Positions 42,575 through 50,209 of a DNA stretch of 64,000 nt are shown one piece after another; positions within the stretch are counted from its first letter, which is position 1; every line of letters begins with the position of its first letter. Made by a program: the position numbers and the translations under genes. Origin of the DNA: a virus. The notes beneath the pieces were generated by a model that was not told the DNA's origin, searched no databases, and saw only the letters and a program-made list of their open reading frames with translations. The DNA lies in IMG/VR virus record IMGVR_UViG_3300049914_000251, positions 1-64,000 of that record, one strand, 5' to 3'.

Positions 42575-43513
42575 CTATATCTCTTTCTTAAACGACGGAT
42601 TCACTAAATACCCATCGTTAGAATACTCCAAATACTGAACCTCGACACTGATCCCCGAATCTACCCACACCGTGCCCTTAGGAACATTTACCTTACCTTT
42701 AAAAGGACACCCCATCGTTGGCATAGCCTTGAGCCTAATCGTCAAATCTCTAAGCTCTCCATCATCCGGCCCAGAGCCAGCTCTTCCCACATGCACAAGT
42801 TTGCCATCCCGCAGCTCACCCAACACCAAAGCCCCGAAATATTCCTCTCTTGCATTCTTGCCCGGGGTATAACCTATGACCTTAAAAATGCCTTTCTGCC
42901 ATGTCTTGATCTTCAACCAAGCCTTCGGATGCCTATATCCTGGGTAGTAAAAGGAATTTAGCTCCTTTGCCACGATCCCCTCAACACCCAAGGACTTCAC
43001 CCAGCCGAACAACTCCACTCCCTTACCTATCACAAAAGGAGCCTGAAGCGCTAAGCCGCTCGAAATTAAGCACTCACTTATCAGTTGCTTCCTGCAACCT
43101 AATGGTGCCTTCTGCCCCCGGCTAGTAAAATCCACCTCGTTAGCTTCCAAAATATCCCATACCACAAACGTTGCGGGAAACTGCCTTGCAAGTCTTGCCA
43201 CTATCAAAGGATCGGTGTTCTTAATCCTACGTTGAATCCTGTTAAAATTAGGAAGACCATTCTCATCAAAACAGACCATCTCGCCATCCAGCACCACTTT
43301 ATTCCACTTAATTTGCCTCCAAATTCCTTGTAGCTCCGGAAAGCTAGCCGTCATGTTTGTACCCTTCCTACCTATAAAGGACACCTTAGCGCCTTCCTTA
43401 TAACACAAAGCTCGACAGCCGTTATACTTGATCTCATACAGATGTTGATCATCGTCAAACGGCTGCCGAACTAGGGTACACAACATTGGTTGAAACTTCT
43501 CATTCATCTTCAT
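42575..43513 (-). CDS. ATP-dependent DNA ligase, LigD-like (NHEJ partner of Ku)
   Basis: 312 residues. Motif I EIKYNGCRA (Lys29; KYNG where KxDG is usual), motif III LDGEMVCF, IIIa VVWDIL, IV EGIVAKE and V WLKIKT are followed by an OB-fold (YFGALVLGEL, HVGRAGSG). This is the minimal LigD ligase-domain layout, without polymerase or phosphoesterase domains. It probably seals Ku-bound ends with the product of 44329-45114. A structured element sits 13 nt before its start codon. Confidence 0.9.
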   Translation of the reverse strand: MKMNEKFQPMLCTLVRQPFDDDQHLYEIKYNGCRALCYKEGAKVSFIGRKGTNMTASFPELQGIWRQIKWNKVVLDGEMVCFDENGLPNFNRIQRRIKNTDPLIVARLARQFPATFVVWDILEANEVDFTSRGQKAPLGCRKQLISECLISSGLALQAPFVIGKGVELFGWVKSLGVEGIVAKELNSFYYPGYRHPKAWLKIKTWQKGIFKVIGYTPGKNAREEYFGALVLGELRDGKLVHVGRAGSGPDDGELRDLTIRLKAMPTMGCPFKGKVNVPKGTVWVDSGISVEVQYLEYSNDGYLVNPSFKKEI

Positions 43514-43526
43514 TTCTCTTTCAAGT

Positions 43527-43608
43527 GGGGCCGGTTCTACCTAGATCTACCGCTGTTCCCAGTCGGTTTACTTCCTCATTTCGGAGGTTCTCGATTAGAC
43601 CCGGCCCC
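43527..43608 (-). ncRNA. Structured three-way-junction element in ligase leader
   Basis: An outer 8-bp perfect stem (43527-43534 with 43601-43608, GGGGCCGG/CCGGCCCC) extends by TCTA/TAGA after one mismatch. Inside are a 7-bp hairpin (43549-43555/43560-43567) with one bulge and, on the transcribed strand, a GGAA (GNRA) tetraloop, and a CCTC/GAGG hairpin (43574-43577/43584-43587). It is not a tRNA: no T arm or 7-nt anticodon loop. It is probably a 5' untranslated regulatory or processing element of the ligase mRNA. Confidence 0.6.
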
Positions 43609-43621
43609 TCTTCTACGTAAA

Positions 43622-44026
43622 TTATTTGCATTTGCTGTCATACCAGCAGATTGGATGAGGTATTATACGTATCGAAGGAGGAGGCACCACCACAAATTTC
43701 TGCATGCGCTCCGGAATTTCGCCACTTTCCCCTCTGGCCCGAAGCTCTATCCGCAGCTGATGCAGATCAAAAAACTTCAATATCACACCACCTCCAACGT
43801 GGTGCTTTTTCTCCATGTGTATAAAATAAAGTCCGAAATCCTTAACAGCACTCCCGCAAATCCCGCACCTAACCTTACAAGTTGATGTCGGACTTTCGTA
43901 ATAATACCAAGAAAGCTCCCCATGCCTCAAAAGCATGTGCTCACCCTTAGTATACAAACGACCGTCATGATACCCTACATGCTTGCCGCAACCCTGACAA
44001 ATACTTACAGGCCATCTCGCTGTCAT
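43622..44026 (-). CDS. Multi-zinc-finger hypothetical protein
   Basis: 134 residues with CAGGT upstream. Cys/His pairs at CQGCGKH, CGICGSAV and HMEKKHH suggest two zinc sites, the second C2H2-like. The tail ends in CWYDSKCK. It lies between the Ku-side gene and the ligase and could be part of the NHEJ operon; no known role. Confidence 0.6.
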   Translation of the reverse strand: MTARWPVSICQGCGKHVGYHDGRLYTKGEHMLLRHGELSWYYYESPTSTCKVRCGICGSAVKDFGLYFIHMEKKHHVGGGVILKFFDLHQLRIELRARGESGEIPERMQKFVVVPPPSIRIIPHPICWYDSKCK

Positions 44027-44314
44027 TTACCTGTTTCCACCTTCCTCTTGAAATAAAAACCCGGGGTCAATCCCTCTATCGTCGAGATATCGAGCCAGTT
44101 GTATGTCCAAAGCCCTCTTAAGAGATATGGCAATAAGCCCGCGCTGGCACAGCTCCCGCTGCAACGCGAATTGATATATCCGTCCTCTTGTAAGCAAACT
44201 CTCTGGCACCTTAAACATGGGAAGCTCTCCCACCCGGAACATCGCCTCTTGCCCACGTACTTCAAAATCGGGCAGCTCCTTTATCTGTTGCCTCAGCTCA
44301 TTTAAATCTTCCAT
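44027..44314 (-). CDS. Hypothetical helical protein next to Ku
   Basis: 95 residues from an ATG with AGAGGT upstream. Helical, with MFRVGELPMFKVPESLL and an ALDIQLARYLDDRGIDPGFLF end. Located 14 nt after Ku, so probably in the same transcript. No family recognised. Confidence 0.62.
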   Translation of the reverse strand: MEDLNELRQQIKELPDFEVRGQEAMFRVGELPMFKVPESLLTRGRIYQFALQRELCQRGLIAISLKRALDIQLARYLDDRGIDPGFLFQEEGGNR

Positions 44315-44328
44315 CTTCAACCTCTTCC

Positions 44329-45114
44329 TTAAGCTGCCACCGGCTCCGCAGCCTTCACTGATGCTACCAAAGCGTCCAGCAAACCAACTTCCTTAATTGC
44401 CGCGGCCTGTGGTTGAATCTTGACCACCCCACCCGCTAACTTAGCTTCGATTCTCTCTTTCAAAGCCTCGGTGTACTCATCGTGGAAATTTTTCAACTCC
44501 GCCTTCTTCGTTAGCTTAGAGATTAACTGCTTGGCTATCTTCAGCTCATCTTCCTTAGTATCCGCCAGGCCCTCGCTGTACTCTGTTGCATCCCGCAACT
44601 CTGTGGAGTACTTCAGGGGCTGTACAAGCAAGATGTCATTCAACGGCCGAATCAGTACCAGGTGCTGCTTATCCCGTAAGGTATACTTTGCTATGGCTGC
44701 CTTGCCCTCTGAAACGATGCCCGTGAACAGCAGTGCAAACGCCTTCGCGCCACCTTTATCCGGAGTAGCGTAGTAGAAATCGTTCTTAATATACCGCGGG
44801 TCTACTTCCTTTGGGTCTACGAACTCCACTATCTGAATGGTATCTTTATCACCTATTGGCAGATTTTCAAAATCTGCATCGGTCATCTGCAACCACTCAT
44901 CCTTATCCAGTGGATACCCCTTGATAATATCTTCCTGTACCAGATCAATCTTACCGCATTTGGAACAGCGTTTCGGCAGCTCTATCTTACCACCGCATTC
45001 CTTATGCAGCTGATTGAACTTCACCGTGGGATCCTCGTTCCCCTTATATAACTTCACCGGTATCGAAACGAGGCCGAACCCTAAGGTTCCTGCCCAAGTT
45101 GCTCTCTTACCCAT
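44329..45114 (-). CDS. ku: Ku protein (non-homologous end joining)
   Basis: 261 residues, the bacterial Ku length. The start RATWAGTLGFGLVSIPVKLY in outline, the CGGKIE and RCSKCGK Cys set, DIIKGYPLDKDEWLQM, and LVLIRPLNDILLVQPL are all Ku hallmarks. The protein should form a ring on DNA ends and recruit the LigD-like ligase. Rare phage Ku proteins are known, for example in mycobacteriophages Corndog and Omega. A dedicated promoter lies at 45151-45179. Confidence 0.95.
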   Translation of the reverse strand: MGKRATWAGTLGFGLVSIPVKLYKGNEDPTVKFNQLHKECGGKIELPKRCSKCGKIDLVQEDIIKGYPLDKDEWLQMTDADFENLPIGDKDTIQIVEFVDPKEVDPRYIKNDFYYATPDKGGAKAFALLFTGIVSEGKAAIAKYTLRDKQHLVLIRPLNDILLVQPLKYSTELRDATEYSEGLADTKEDELKIAKQLISKLTKKAELKNFHDEYTEALKERIEAKLAGGVVKIQPQAAAIKEVGLLDALVASVKAAEPVAA

Positions 45115-45150
45115 CTTTAAACCCCCTTTAGCTTCATTCCTTCTACTATC

Positions 45151-45179
45151 ATACTACCACTAACCTTATAGAATGTCAA
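45151..45179 (-). promoter_or_regulatory. Promoter of the Ku-ligase operon
   Basis: TTGACA at 45174-45179, 17-nt spacer with TATAAGG, TAGTAT at 45151-45156 preceded by TGG. Start of transcription is expected near 45144, about 30 nt upstream of the Ku ATG. Confidence 0.75.
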
Positions 45180-45251
45180 GCTGTATACCTATCAAAACTT
45201 ACCTGTTTTACTCTCTGAACTACACCCAACCTCCAACATTAGAGGAAATCT

Positions 45252-45319
45252 GACGTTGGGGGAACTTCTGGGAAAATGCTGCCTTATTCACTCGATATTT
45301 AGGCAATTCCCCCAACGTC
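45252..45319 (-). repeat. Perfect 13-bp inverted repeat between DUF932 and Ku
   Basis: GACGTTGGGGGAA (45252-45264) and TTCCCCCAACGTC (45307-45319) are exact inverted copies 42 nt apart, with a TGCCT/AGGCA stem nested inside. It begins 10 nt past the DUF932 stop. There is no following U tract, so it is not a standard terminator. The 215-nt gap has no coding frame; besides this it holds the Ku promoter. Confidence 0.8.
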
Positions 45320-45329
45320 TTACAAATTA

Positions 45330-46304
45330 CTAGTTTTTAGCTGTGAGCAAGTGACTCCAAGCCCGCTGCTTGATCTCGTCACCGCTGCCGAACCAAGCCC
45401 CATACAACCTCTGGTCGTCTCCCTTGTTAATACCCCTGCCGAACTCCCGGTAATAATCCACATACTCCACCAGAGCGTTATAAGCCTTCCACGCCGAATC
45501 CTTAATAGCCGGATTATCCATGCCCCGACCCTTCTCCATGACAGCCAGCACTTTGGCCTTCTCCCGCTCAAATATTGGTCCTGGTTTGTCAGGATGTGCC
45601 ACATCGAAAGCATGCATCAGCAGCTCATCCAGAGCCTCACCCGTAAGCTTATAATCCACCAGGTACTTAGCCTGCTCTTCCCACTTCGCGTAGAACTGCC
45701 CAGCCAACCCCAGCACCTGTCGAGCCATATCCAACTTTGCGGCAATATTAGGTAAATGCCGTGCATAAAATCGCTCACCGCCTCCGCCCAACGCCATCTT
45801 CAAAGTGTTCATGCACACCACGTTAATAGGTGTCCAGAACATTTGAAACGCCAGCTGCCCGTTGTGACTGTTTGCCAATAAGATGTACTTCTCAACGTGA
45901 ACATCCTTAGCTATCACTATCGGCAGCCCCTCGACCTGTGCCAATATCCAGACTATCCCACCGCCCCTCAGACTTCCAGCCGTATGATACTTTGCCTCTC
46001 CGGTGCCTACTACGGAATCAAAGAAGTCAAAGGCCTCCCGGTTCTGTACAGGAGTATACTGCTTCGACACTATGTTGTAGCATGAATCATCTGTCTTACG
46101 CACCACAACATGCTTCCCGGGAACCGGAATATAGATACCACCTTCCCTAGTGGTAAAGGCCGATCGAAGTTCAACTTCCCAATCCAGACCGGCTGCTATG
46201 ATGGCTTCCTGGGCAGTGGCAACCTTATCCAGTTTAGTTCCCAGGCCATGCCAGGGCACACCATCAGCTCCTAAATAGAACATGTTTTCCAACTCTGCTG
46301 ACAT
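45330..46304 (-). CDS. DUF932 protein (TIGR03299-like)
   Basis: 324 residues with GAGGAGG. The start GVPWHGLGTKLDKVATAQEAI in outline with EVELRSAFT and the later VVRKTDDSCYNIVSKQYTPVQNREAFDFFD pattern is typical of the TIGR03299/DUF932 phage-plasmid family. Function is unknown; members are often abundant near replication or defence loci. A divergent relative overlaps recA at 15080-16111. Confidence 0.9.
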   Translation of the reverse strand: MSAELENMFYLGADGVPWHGLGTKLDKVATAQEAIIAAGLDWEVELRSAFTTREGGIYIPVPGKHVVVRKTDDSCYNIVSKQYTPVQNREAFDFFDSVVGTGEAKYHTAGSLRGGGIVWILAQVEGLPIVIAKDVHVEKYILLANSHNGQLAFQMFWTPINVVCMNTLKMALGGGGERFYARHLPNIAAKLDMARQVLGLAGQFYAKWEEQAKYLVDYKLTGEALDELLMHAFDVAHPDKPGPIFEREKAKVLAVMEKGRGMDNPAIKDSAWKAYNALVEYVDYYREFGRGINKGDDQRLYGAWFGSGDEIKQRAWSHLLTAKN

Positions 46305-46326
46305 ACTAGACCTCCTCTTTAATTTT

Positions 46327-46578
46327 TTAATTACAGAAGGGGATTTTGTCTGCCTCTTCTTTCATCCTATCCACTTCAGCATGTATCTGAATCTTACACC
46401 CGGCCTCTGATAATAACCACTCGACCTCGCTATGCGGAATCTTCAACCACCCAATATCCCGCATTGCCTCTTCCCACTCCCAAAACTCGTCCCATTTACC
46501 GGTTCTAAACATCGAACCCGCTGCTTGTTTAATAATTTCAACCCTGGAAACCCTGTGCTCTTTTACAGACCTCTTCAT
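46327..46578 (-). CDS. Small hypothetical protein
   Basis: 83 residues, helical and rich in Glu and Trp (WDEFWEWEEAMRDIGW). Ribosome site weak. No motif. Confidence 0.58.
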   Translation of the reverse strand: MKRSVKEHRVSRVEIIKQAAGSMFRTGKWDEFWEWEEAMRDIGWLKIPHSEVEWLLSEAGCKIQIHAEVDRMKEEADKIPFCN

Positions 46579-46582
46579 AAAT

Positions 46583-46825
46583 CTAATCTTCTTCGGGATC
46601 TTTTCCTACTGGAATAACTTTACCAAAGACTATCTCATCCAGTTTATCCCTTAAAACCCTGTCTTTTACCTGCTTACCTTCCGGTTCGTAGGCCCAACCA
46701 TAGCGGTCGTCAACACCTATCTTCTTATTATCTAAATAATAGAAATGTAGAGATAATACCTCATTCAATCCTACGTTGAATGTATGTAAGTTACCCTTTC
46801 CATCCACCACCTGATACTCTTCCAC
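46583..46825 (-). CDS. Small hypothetical protein
   Basis: About 80 residues. A GTG at 46825 with GAGG upstream is preferred over a GTG at 46834, which would lie almost at the transcription start of the promoter above it. Beta-rich start (YQVVDGKGNLHTFNVG) and acidic end. Confidence 0.58.
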   Translation of the reverse strand: MEEYQVVDGKGNLHTFNVGLNEVLSLHFYYLDNKKIGVDDRYGWAYEPEGKQVKDRVLRDKLDEIVFGKVIPVGKDPEED

Positions 46826-46843
46826 TCTTCCCACCTCACATCT

Positions 46844-46872
46844 AATATATCATACTACTTATACCATGTCAA
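46844..46872 (-). promoter_or_regulatory. Phage-type promoter downstream of tRNA-Gly
   Basis: TTGACA at 46867-46872, 17-nt spacer with GGTATAAG, TATATT at 46844-46849. It begins 4 nt after the encoded CCA of tRNA-Gly and drives the small genes and DUF932 below. Confidence 0.72.
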
Positions 46873-46875
46873 CCT

Positions 46876-46949
46876 TGGAGCGGGAAGCGGGAATCGAACC
46901 CGCGTAACCTGCTTGGAAGGCAGACACTCTACCATTGAGTTACTCCCGC
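46876..46949 (-). tRNA. tRNA-Gly (TCC)
   Basis: Acceptor GCGGGAG/TTCCCGC, anticodon loop CTTCCAA, T loop TTCGATT, discriminator T, encoded CCA. Confidence 0.94.
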
Positions 46950-46950
46950 A

Positions 46951-47041
46951 TGGCGGAAGGGGAGGGATTCGAACCCCCGACTCATTTCTGAGTGGTCGGT
47001 TTCAAGCCGACTGCATTTAAACCGGACTCTGCCACCCTTCC
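46951..47041 (-). tRNA. tRNA-Ser (TGA)
   Basis: Class II tRNA with acceptor GGAAGGG/CCCTTCC, anticodon arm GTCGG-CTTGAAA-CCGAC, long variable arm, discriminator G, encoded CCA. Confidence 0.95.
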
Positions 47042-47045
47042 ATCT

Positions 47046-47121
47046 TGGTAGCGGGGGAGGGAGTCAAACCCTCTTCTGTGGTTTATGAGACCACCGCCTT
47101 AATCGCTTTGGCTTCCCCGCA
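47046..47121 (-). tRNA. tRNA with CAT anticodon (Met or Ile2), divergent
   Basis: Anticodon arm GTGGT-CTCATAA-ACCAC, T arm GAGGG/CCCTC with unusual loop TTTGACT, encoded CCA. The acceptor has six pairs and a T-T mismatch at 1-72, like the 1-72 mismatch of initiator tRNA, but the anticodon stem lacks the three G-C pairs of initiators. The D loop lacks the usual GG. Confidence 0.85.
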
Positions 47122-47134
47122 TCGTATTAGATAT

Positions 47135-47209
47135 TGGAGTGAGGAACGGGAGTTGAACCCGTAACTTGGGAGCCACAATCCCGTGCTTTACCACTTAAGC
47201 TATCCCCAC
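47135..47209 (-). tRNA. tRNA-His (GTG)
   Basis: Acceptor GTGGGGA/TCCTCAC, anticodon stem GGGA/TCCC with loop TTGTGGC, T loop TTCAACT, encoded CCA. Discriminator is T; a typical bacterial tRNA-His has C73 paired with an extra G. Confidence 0.88.
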
Positions 47210-47215
47210 ATACAA

Positions 47216-47242
47216 AGCAGCCCCGCTGATATCGGAGCTGCT
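47216..47242 (-). terminator. Hairpin after clpP, possible terminator or tRNA-processing site
   Basis: AGCAGC/GCTGCT stem (47216-47221/47237-47242) with a short inner CCG/CGG pairing, 25 nt past the clpP stop and just before tRNA-His. Only TTGT follows, so termination would be weak. Confidence 0.4.
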
Positions 47243-47267
47243 AAAACCATACGAAAAGCCAAGTCAC

Positions 47268-47933
47268 TCAGCTTTTCTTCGCTCTAAAACTGGCCTTAAC
47301 ATCTGACTTAAATAATCCCATGCTATAAGGTTCATGCAACACCAGATCGCTAGGTGTTGCAACCGCATCCGCCAGCCCATATTCCACAGCTTCCTCACCG
47401 GTTAAATAAAACTCCCTGTCGATGTCACGAAGTATCTGCTTCCTGCTTTTCTTAACTCCGCATTCGCAAAGGATCCTGACCAGAGTCTCCTTCATTTTCT
47501 CCATCTGAATAGCCTCTATCTTAGCCTGCTTAACATCACCCTCGATATTTCCCGACGGCAGATGCAACATAATTGTGCTATTCGGAAACACATACCGATG
47601 CCCTTTAGTACCGGCAGCCAGTATAATAGCTCCCATACTGACAGCCGTCCGGCCTATGGTATAAACAGGAGCCTTGCAAAGCTTTATTGTATCATACAAC
47701 ATGAGTCCAGTATGTACTGCTCCACCCGGGCTATCTATCACCAGATAAATAGGATCACCGTTACGTTGGTCCAGCTCCCACATACAGTCTGCCACATACA
47801 CCGGAGAAACAGCATCGGCCCTCGGAGGAGTACCTATAATCGGACCATACAGGAACAGCACTCTCCGCATCTGCAACGCCTCCTGCGGCGTCATCATTTG
47901 ATCCATTCTCAATCCATTAGGTCTTTCGAACAT
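47268..47933 (-). CDS. ClpP-family protease (second)
   Basis: 221 residues with AGGAGGAG. Active-site Ser99 in GRTAVSMGA, His124 in IMLHLP and a later DIDREFYL Asp give the full ClpP triad. FLYGPIIG and IDSPGGAVHTGLMLYD match the ClpP core. No ClpX-type ATPase is seen in this window, so it may use host ATPases or modify host ClpP. It lies between tRNA-His and the bS21 region. Confidence 0.9.
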   Translation of the reverse strand: MFERPNGLRMDQMMTPQEALQMRRVLFLYGPIIGTPPRADAVSPVYVADCMWELDQRNGDPIYLVIDSPGGAVHTGLMLYDTIKLCKAPVYTIGRTAVSMGAIILAAGTKGHRYVFPNSTIMLHLPSGNIEGDVKQAKIEAIQMEKMKETLVRILCECGVKKSRKQILRDIDREFYLTGEEAVEYGLADAVATPSDLVLHEPYSMGLFKSDVKASFRAKKS

Positions 47934-48480
47934 CTTCTCCTCCTACCATATAAGTTCCTAAATCGTATAAACGCCACATACCTGAATACGCATAATGTCC
48001 TACAGCTGCCCACACATCAAACGTTTTATTGCCGCTGTCAACATTTTCCTTCAACACTTCCAGCTTAAATCCAATGCCCTTAGAATCAGAAGCATCTTCC
48101 AATACCTTAACTTCAGCAACGTAAAAATCCTCTTTATACGTATACTGCTGCCCCACCGAGACTACTCCATCTTTGGTACATATCTGGTTATGCTCGTACT
48201 TCATGCCTTCTATTTTTGCCAGCTCTAACACCAGATGAGTACCGTTTCCCAGCCTCATCTTATCCTCCACCACTTCCCTAATTTCATATTTATCCTCCTC
48301 AAACTCCAAAACATCCCCCGGCTTAATGCCTTTTTTGTCGTAAACAGCAGCTAACCACCGTACGCCGTACCCACTAATATTGCACGCCTGCCACGGATAC
48401 TTGGCTATGACCCATAAAGTATAACGAGTTAATAAAGACTCTTTAGCCCGGTCCCCAAAAAACAACTTCCAGAGTTTCAT
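47917..48480 (-). CDS. Hypothetical protein
   Basis: 187 residues with GGAGAACG. A beta-rich middle (GDVLEFEEDKYEIREVVED, LVLELAKIEG) suggests a barrel-like domain. Overlaps the clpP start by 17 nt and the bS21 gene end by 4 nt. No family recognised. Confidence 0.62.
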   Translation of the reverse strand: MKLWKLFFGDRAKESLLTRYTLWVIAKYPWQACNISGYGVRWLAAVYDKKGIKPGDVLEFEEDKYEIREVVEDKMRLGNGTHLVLELAKIEGMKYEHNQICTKDGVVSVGQQYTYKEDFYVAEVKVLEDASDSKGIGFKLEVLKENVDSGNKTFDVWAAVGHYAYSGMWRLYDLGTYMVGGEDVRKT

Positions 48481-48809
48481 ACTATCGTTCTCCAGTCCTT
48501 CTCAGTAAACTTAGCTGCCTCAGCTCGAAACACCTTCCTGACTCTCTGCAGTTCATCTGCATTTCGCCTCGGCCTCTTAATGACCATCATCTCCTCTTCT
48601 GCATCCATACCGGCCTGCTGATCTTCTATCTTTCGCTTCATCTTCTGTTCTTGATGATGCCTCCGTAAACTCGGTTTCTCAAAATACTGCCTCTGAGAAA
48701 GCTCACTTAATACCCCGGCTTCCTGAACGGATCTATTGAAACGCCTCAGCAAATGTTCAAACGACTCATCATTATATCCGTCCACATACACTATTGCTTT
48801 TTTACCCAC
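48477..48809 (-). CDS. rpsU: Ribosomal protein bS21 homologue with C-terminal extension
   Basis: 110 residues from GTG with GGAGGG. Residues 13-60 (ESFEHLLRRFNRSVQEAGVL then SELSQRQYFEKPSLRRHH in outline) follow the bS21 pattern FDxxLRRFKRxxEKAGVLxExRRRxxYEKPSxxRR. The extra 45 residues are charged and helical. bS21 sits near the mRNA 3'-end/anti-SD site on the 30S subunit; phage copies, known from huge phages, may bias ribosomes to phage mRNAs with strong SD sites, as used throughout this window. Confidence 0.85.
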   Translation of the reverse strand: MGKKAIVYVDGYNDESFEHLLRRFNRSVQEAGVLSELSQRQYFEKPSLRRHHQEQKMKRKIEDQQAGMDAEEEMMVIKRPRRNADELQRVRKVFRAEAAKFTEKDWRTIV

Positions 48810-48828
48810 TATAACCCTCCATTATAGC

Positions 48829-49080
48829 TTATACCGCCGCCGGAACTTTCTTTTCGCATTCAGCCTTCAACTTCTCAGCCGCCAGCTGATTAGCCAGCCT
48901 CTGTTCAGGAGTCATCTTAGCCAGGAATTCCATAATATGCTTTCTCTGCTCTTCCTGTGCCCTTACAGGATACATAGACCTGCACTGAGGACACACGCCT
49001 GTGATCTCAACTAGCTCCTGCTTATTAGCATCCAAACCTTCACAAGAACAAACCCGACATTTCTTATTTTTGATTGTCAT
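48829..49080 (-). CDS. Small zinc-finger protein
   Basis: 83 residues with GAGGT. CRVCSCEG and CPQCRSM make a zinc site, followed by a helical tail (MEFLAKMTPEQRLANQ). Function unknown. Confidence 0.62.
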   Translation of the reverse strand: MTIKNKKCRVCSCEGLDANKQELVEITGVCPQCRSMYPVRAQEEQRKHIMEFLAKMTPEQRLANQLAAEKLKAECEKKVPAAV

Positions 49081-49402
49081 CTTTTACCTCGCCACGATAA
49101 TATGATGTGAACGCTCCTACTACACCAGCCATCTCATCGATCCAGTACAATACCTCATGCAATCCGCTGGCATGACCTTCGGACCATGCATATGCAAACA
49201 ACTTATTAAACCCATCGGGACAATCGACTCCGACCTTAGTAACCACAAGTTGCCTGCAATCGGCCTTGAACAGTTCTACCAGTCTACCCTCTTCCGCATG
49301 ATACGCAAGATACTTGTCCCGACTTTCCTTCATCGTACTGAAGGGTTTTGTATTAAGATACCTACCGCCCTCTATGAACGCTATCACGTCATCATATGTC
49401 AT
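49064..49402 (-). CDS. Small hypothetical protein
   Basis: 112 residues from MTYDDVI with GGAGGG. Helical, ending in a basic/acidic tail that overlaps the next gene by 17 nt. No motif. Confidence 0.62.
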   Translation of the reverse strand: MTYDDVIAFIEGGRYLNTKPFSTMKESRDKYLAYHAEEGRLVELFKADCRQLVVTKVGVDCPDGFNKLFAYAWSEGHASGLHEVLYWIDEMAGVVGAFTSYYRGEVKDDNQK

Positions 49403-49448
49403 TTCAAACCCTCCAAAATGTCCGCTACTTCGCAATTTAAGATATAGA

Positions 49449-50195
49449 CTAAACCCAGGCGGGCTTTTTGTCCGCATCTGGAAGCCCCGCTATAAAATCC
49501 ACCACGCTTTGTGGCAGCGCCTTTTTCTTCCATCCGGTCCCGTACCCGTAACCGCACACCGGACATTTCTTACCCAGAACTCCCTCAGGATGTTCCTCTT
49601 CCCTTATCCAGCCACACGTCTCCGTCTTTTTCCGGTCATACACATAATTATCTTCAACTGCTTCCCTCAGCAGAGCATACTCATCTTCCCCCGGCAGTGC
49701 AACAGTATAAGGCAGCTTCAACAACACCCGTGTTTCAACTGGAATAAGAATAGGCTCTCCCGCAATCGCAGCGTCCAAAATTTCCTTTTTAGCATCTTCC
49801 TGCTTTTTCAGCACATTGGCCTGCAGCCTATAAAAGATGACCGTTATTCTTTTCTTACCCCACCGTTCGGCCTGTTGATGCTCGCAACCGGCCTGCATGT
49901 CATTCATATGCCACGCTTTCCAAATCCCAAGCAGATCAAACCACTTCTCTTTATCCCACCCCGGAGCGAAAGAAATGTCTTCTGCTTTTGTCGGAGCGGT
50001 ATATCGATAATCATTATCCTCAGGATTACGATGCTCAAACTCCATATCAATCTGCCCACAACCGCCCAAAGCGTTACCACTTTTCAAAGGTCCTATTACT
50101 CCGCTTAAGGACAGGACACCGTCTTTGATTTCAGCTGTCACGAACACGTCAGCATGCCGCCCATGTATGTTATGATTGATGATGCCTATTCTCAT
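49449..50195 (-). CDS. Conserved hypothetical phage/plasmid protein with zinc pair
   Basis: 248 residues; the ATG at 50195 has AAGG upstream, a TTG 12 nt earlier is possible. The segment KAWHMNDMQAGCEHQ and the C-terminal CGWIREEEHPEGVLGKKCPVCG in outline recall a hypothetical protein found widely in phages and plasmids of low-GC bacteria. Beta-rich N-terminus, zinc-like C-terminus. No function known. Confidence 0.7.
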   Translation of the reverse strand: MRIGIINHNIHGRHADVFVTAEIKDGVLSLSGVIGPLKSGNALGGCGQIDMEFEHRNPEDNDYRYTAPTKAEDISFAPGWDKEKWFDLLGIWKAWHMNDMQAGCEHQQAERWGKKRITVIFYRLQANVLKKQEDAKKEILDAAIAGEPILIPVETRVLLKLPYTVALPGEDEYALLREAVEDNYVYDRKKTETCGWIREEEHPEGVLGKKCPVCGYGYGTGWKKKALPQSVVDFIAGLPDADKKPAWV

Positions 50196-50209
50196 TACCT
50201 TCTTCAATC

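Noticed and set aside
43527-43608. Structured element read as a tRNA or tmRNA end
   Set aside because: Terminal stem is tRNA-like, but there is no T arm, no 7-nt anticodon loop and no CCA on either strand.
44023-44265. 80-residue frame overlapping the gene at 44027-44314
   Set aside because: Shadow of the better-supported frame; no ribosome site.
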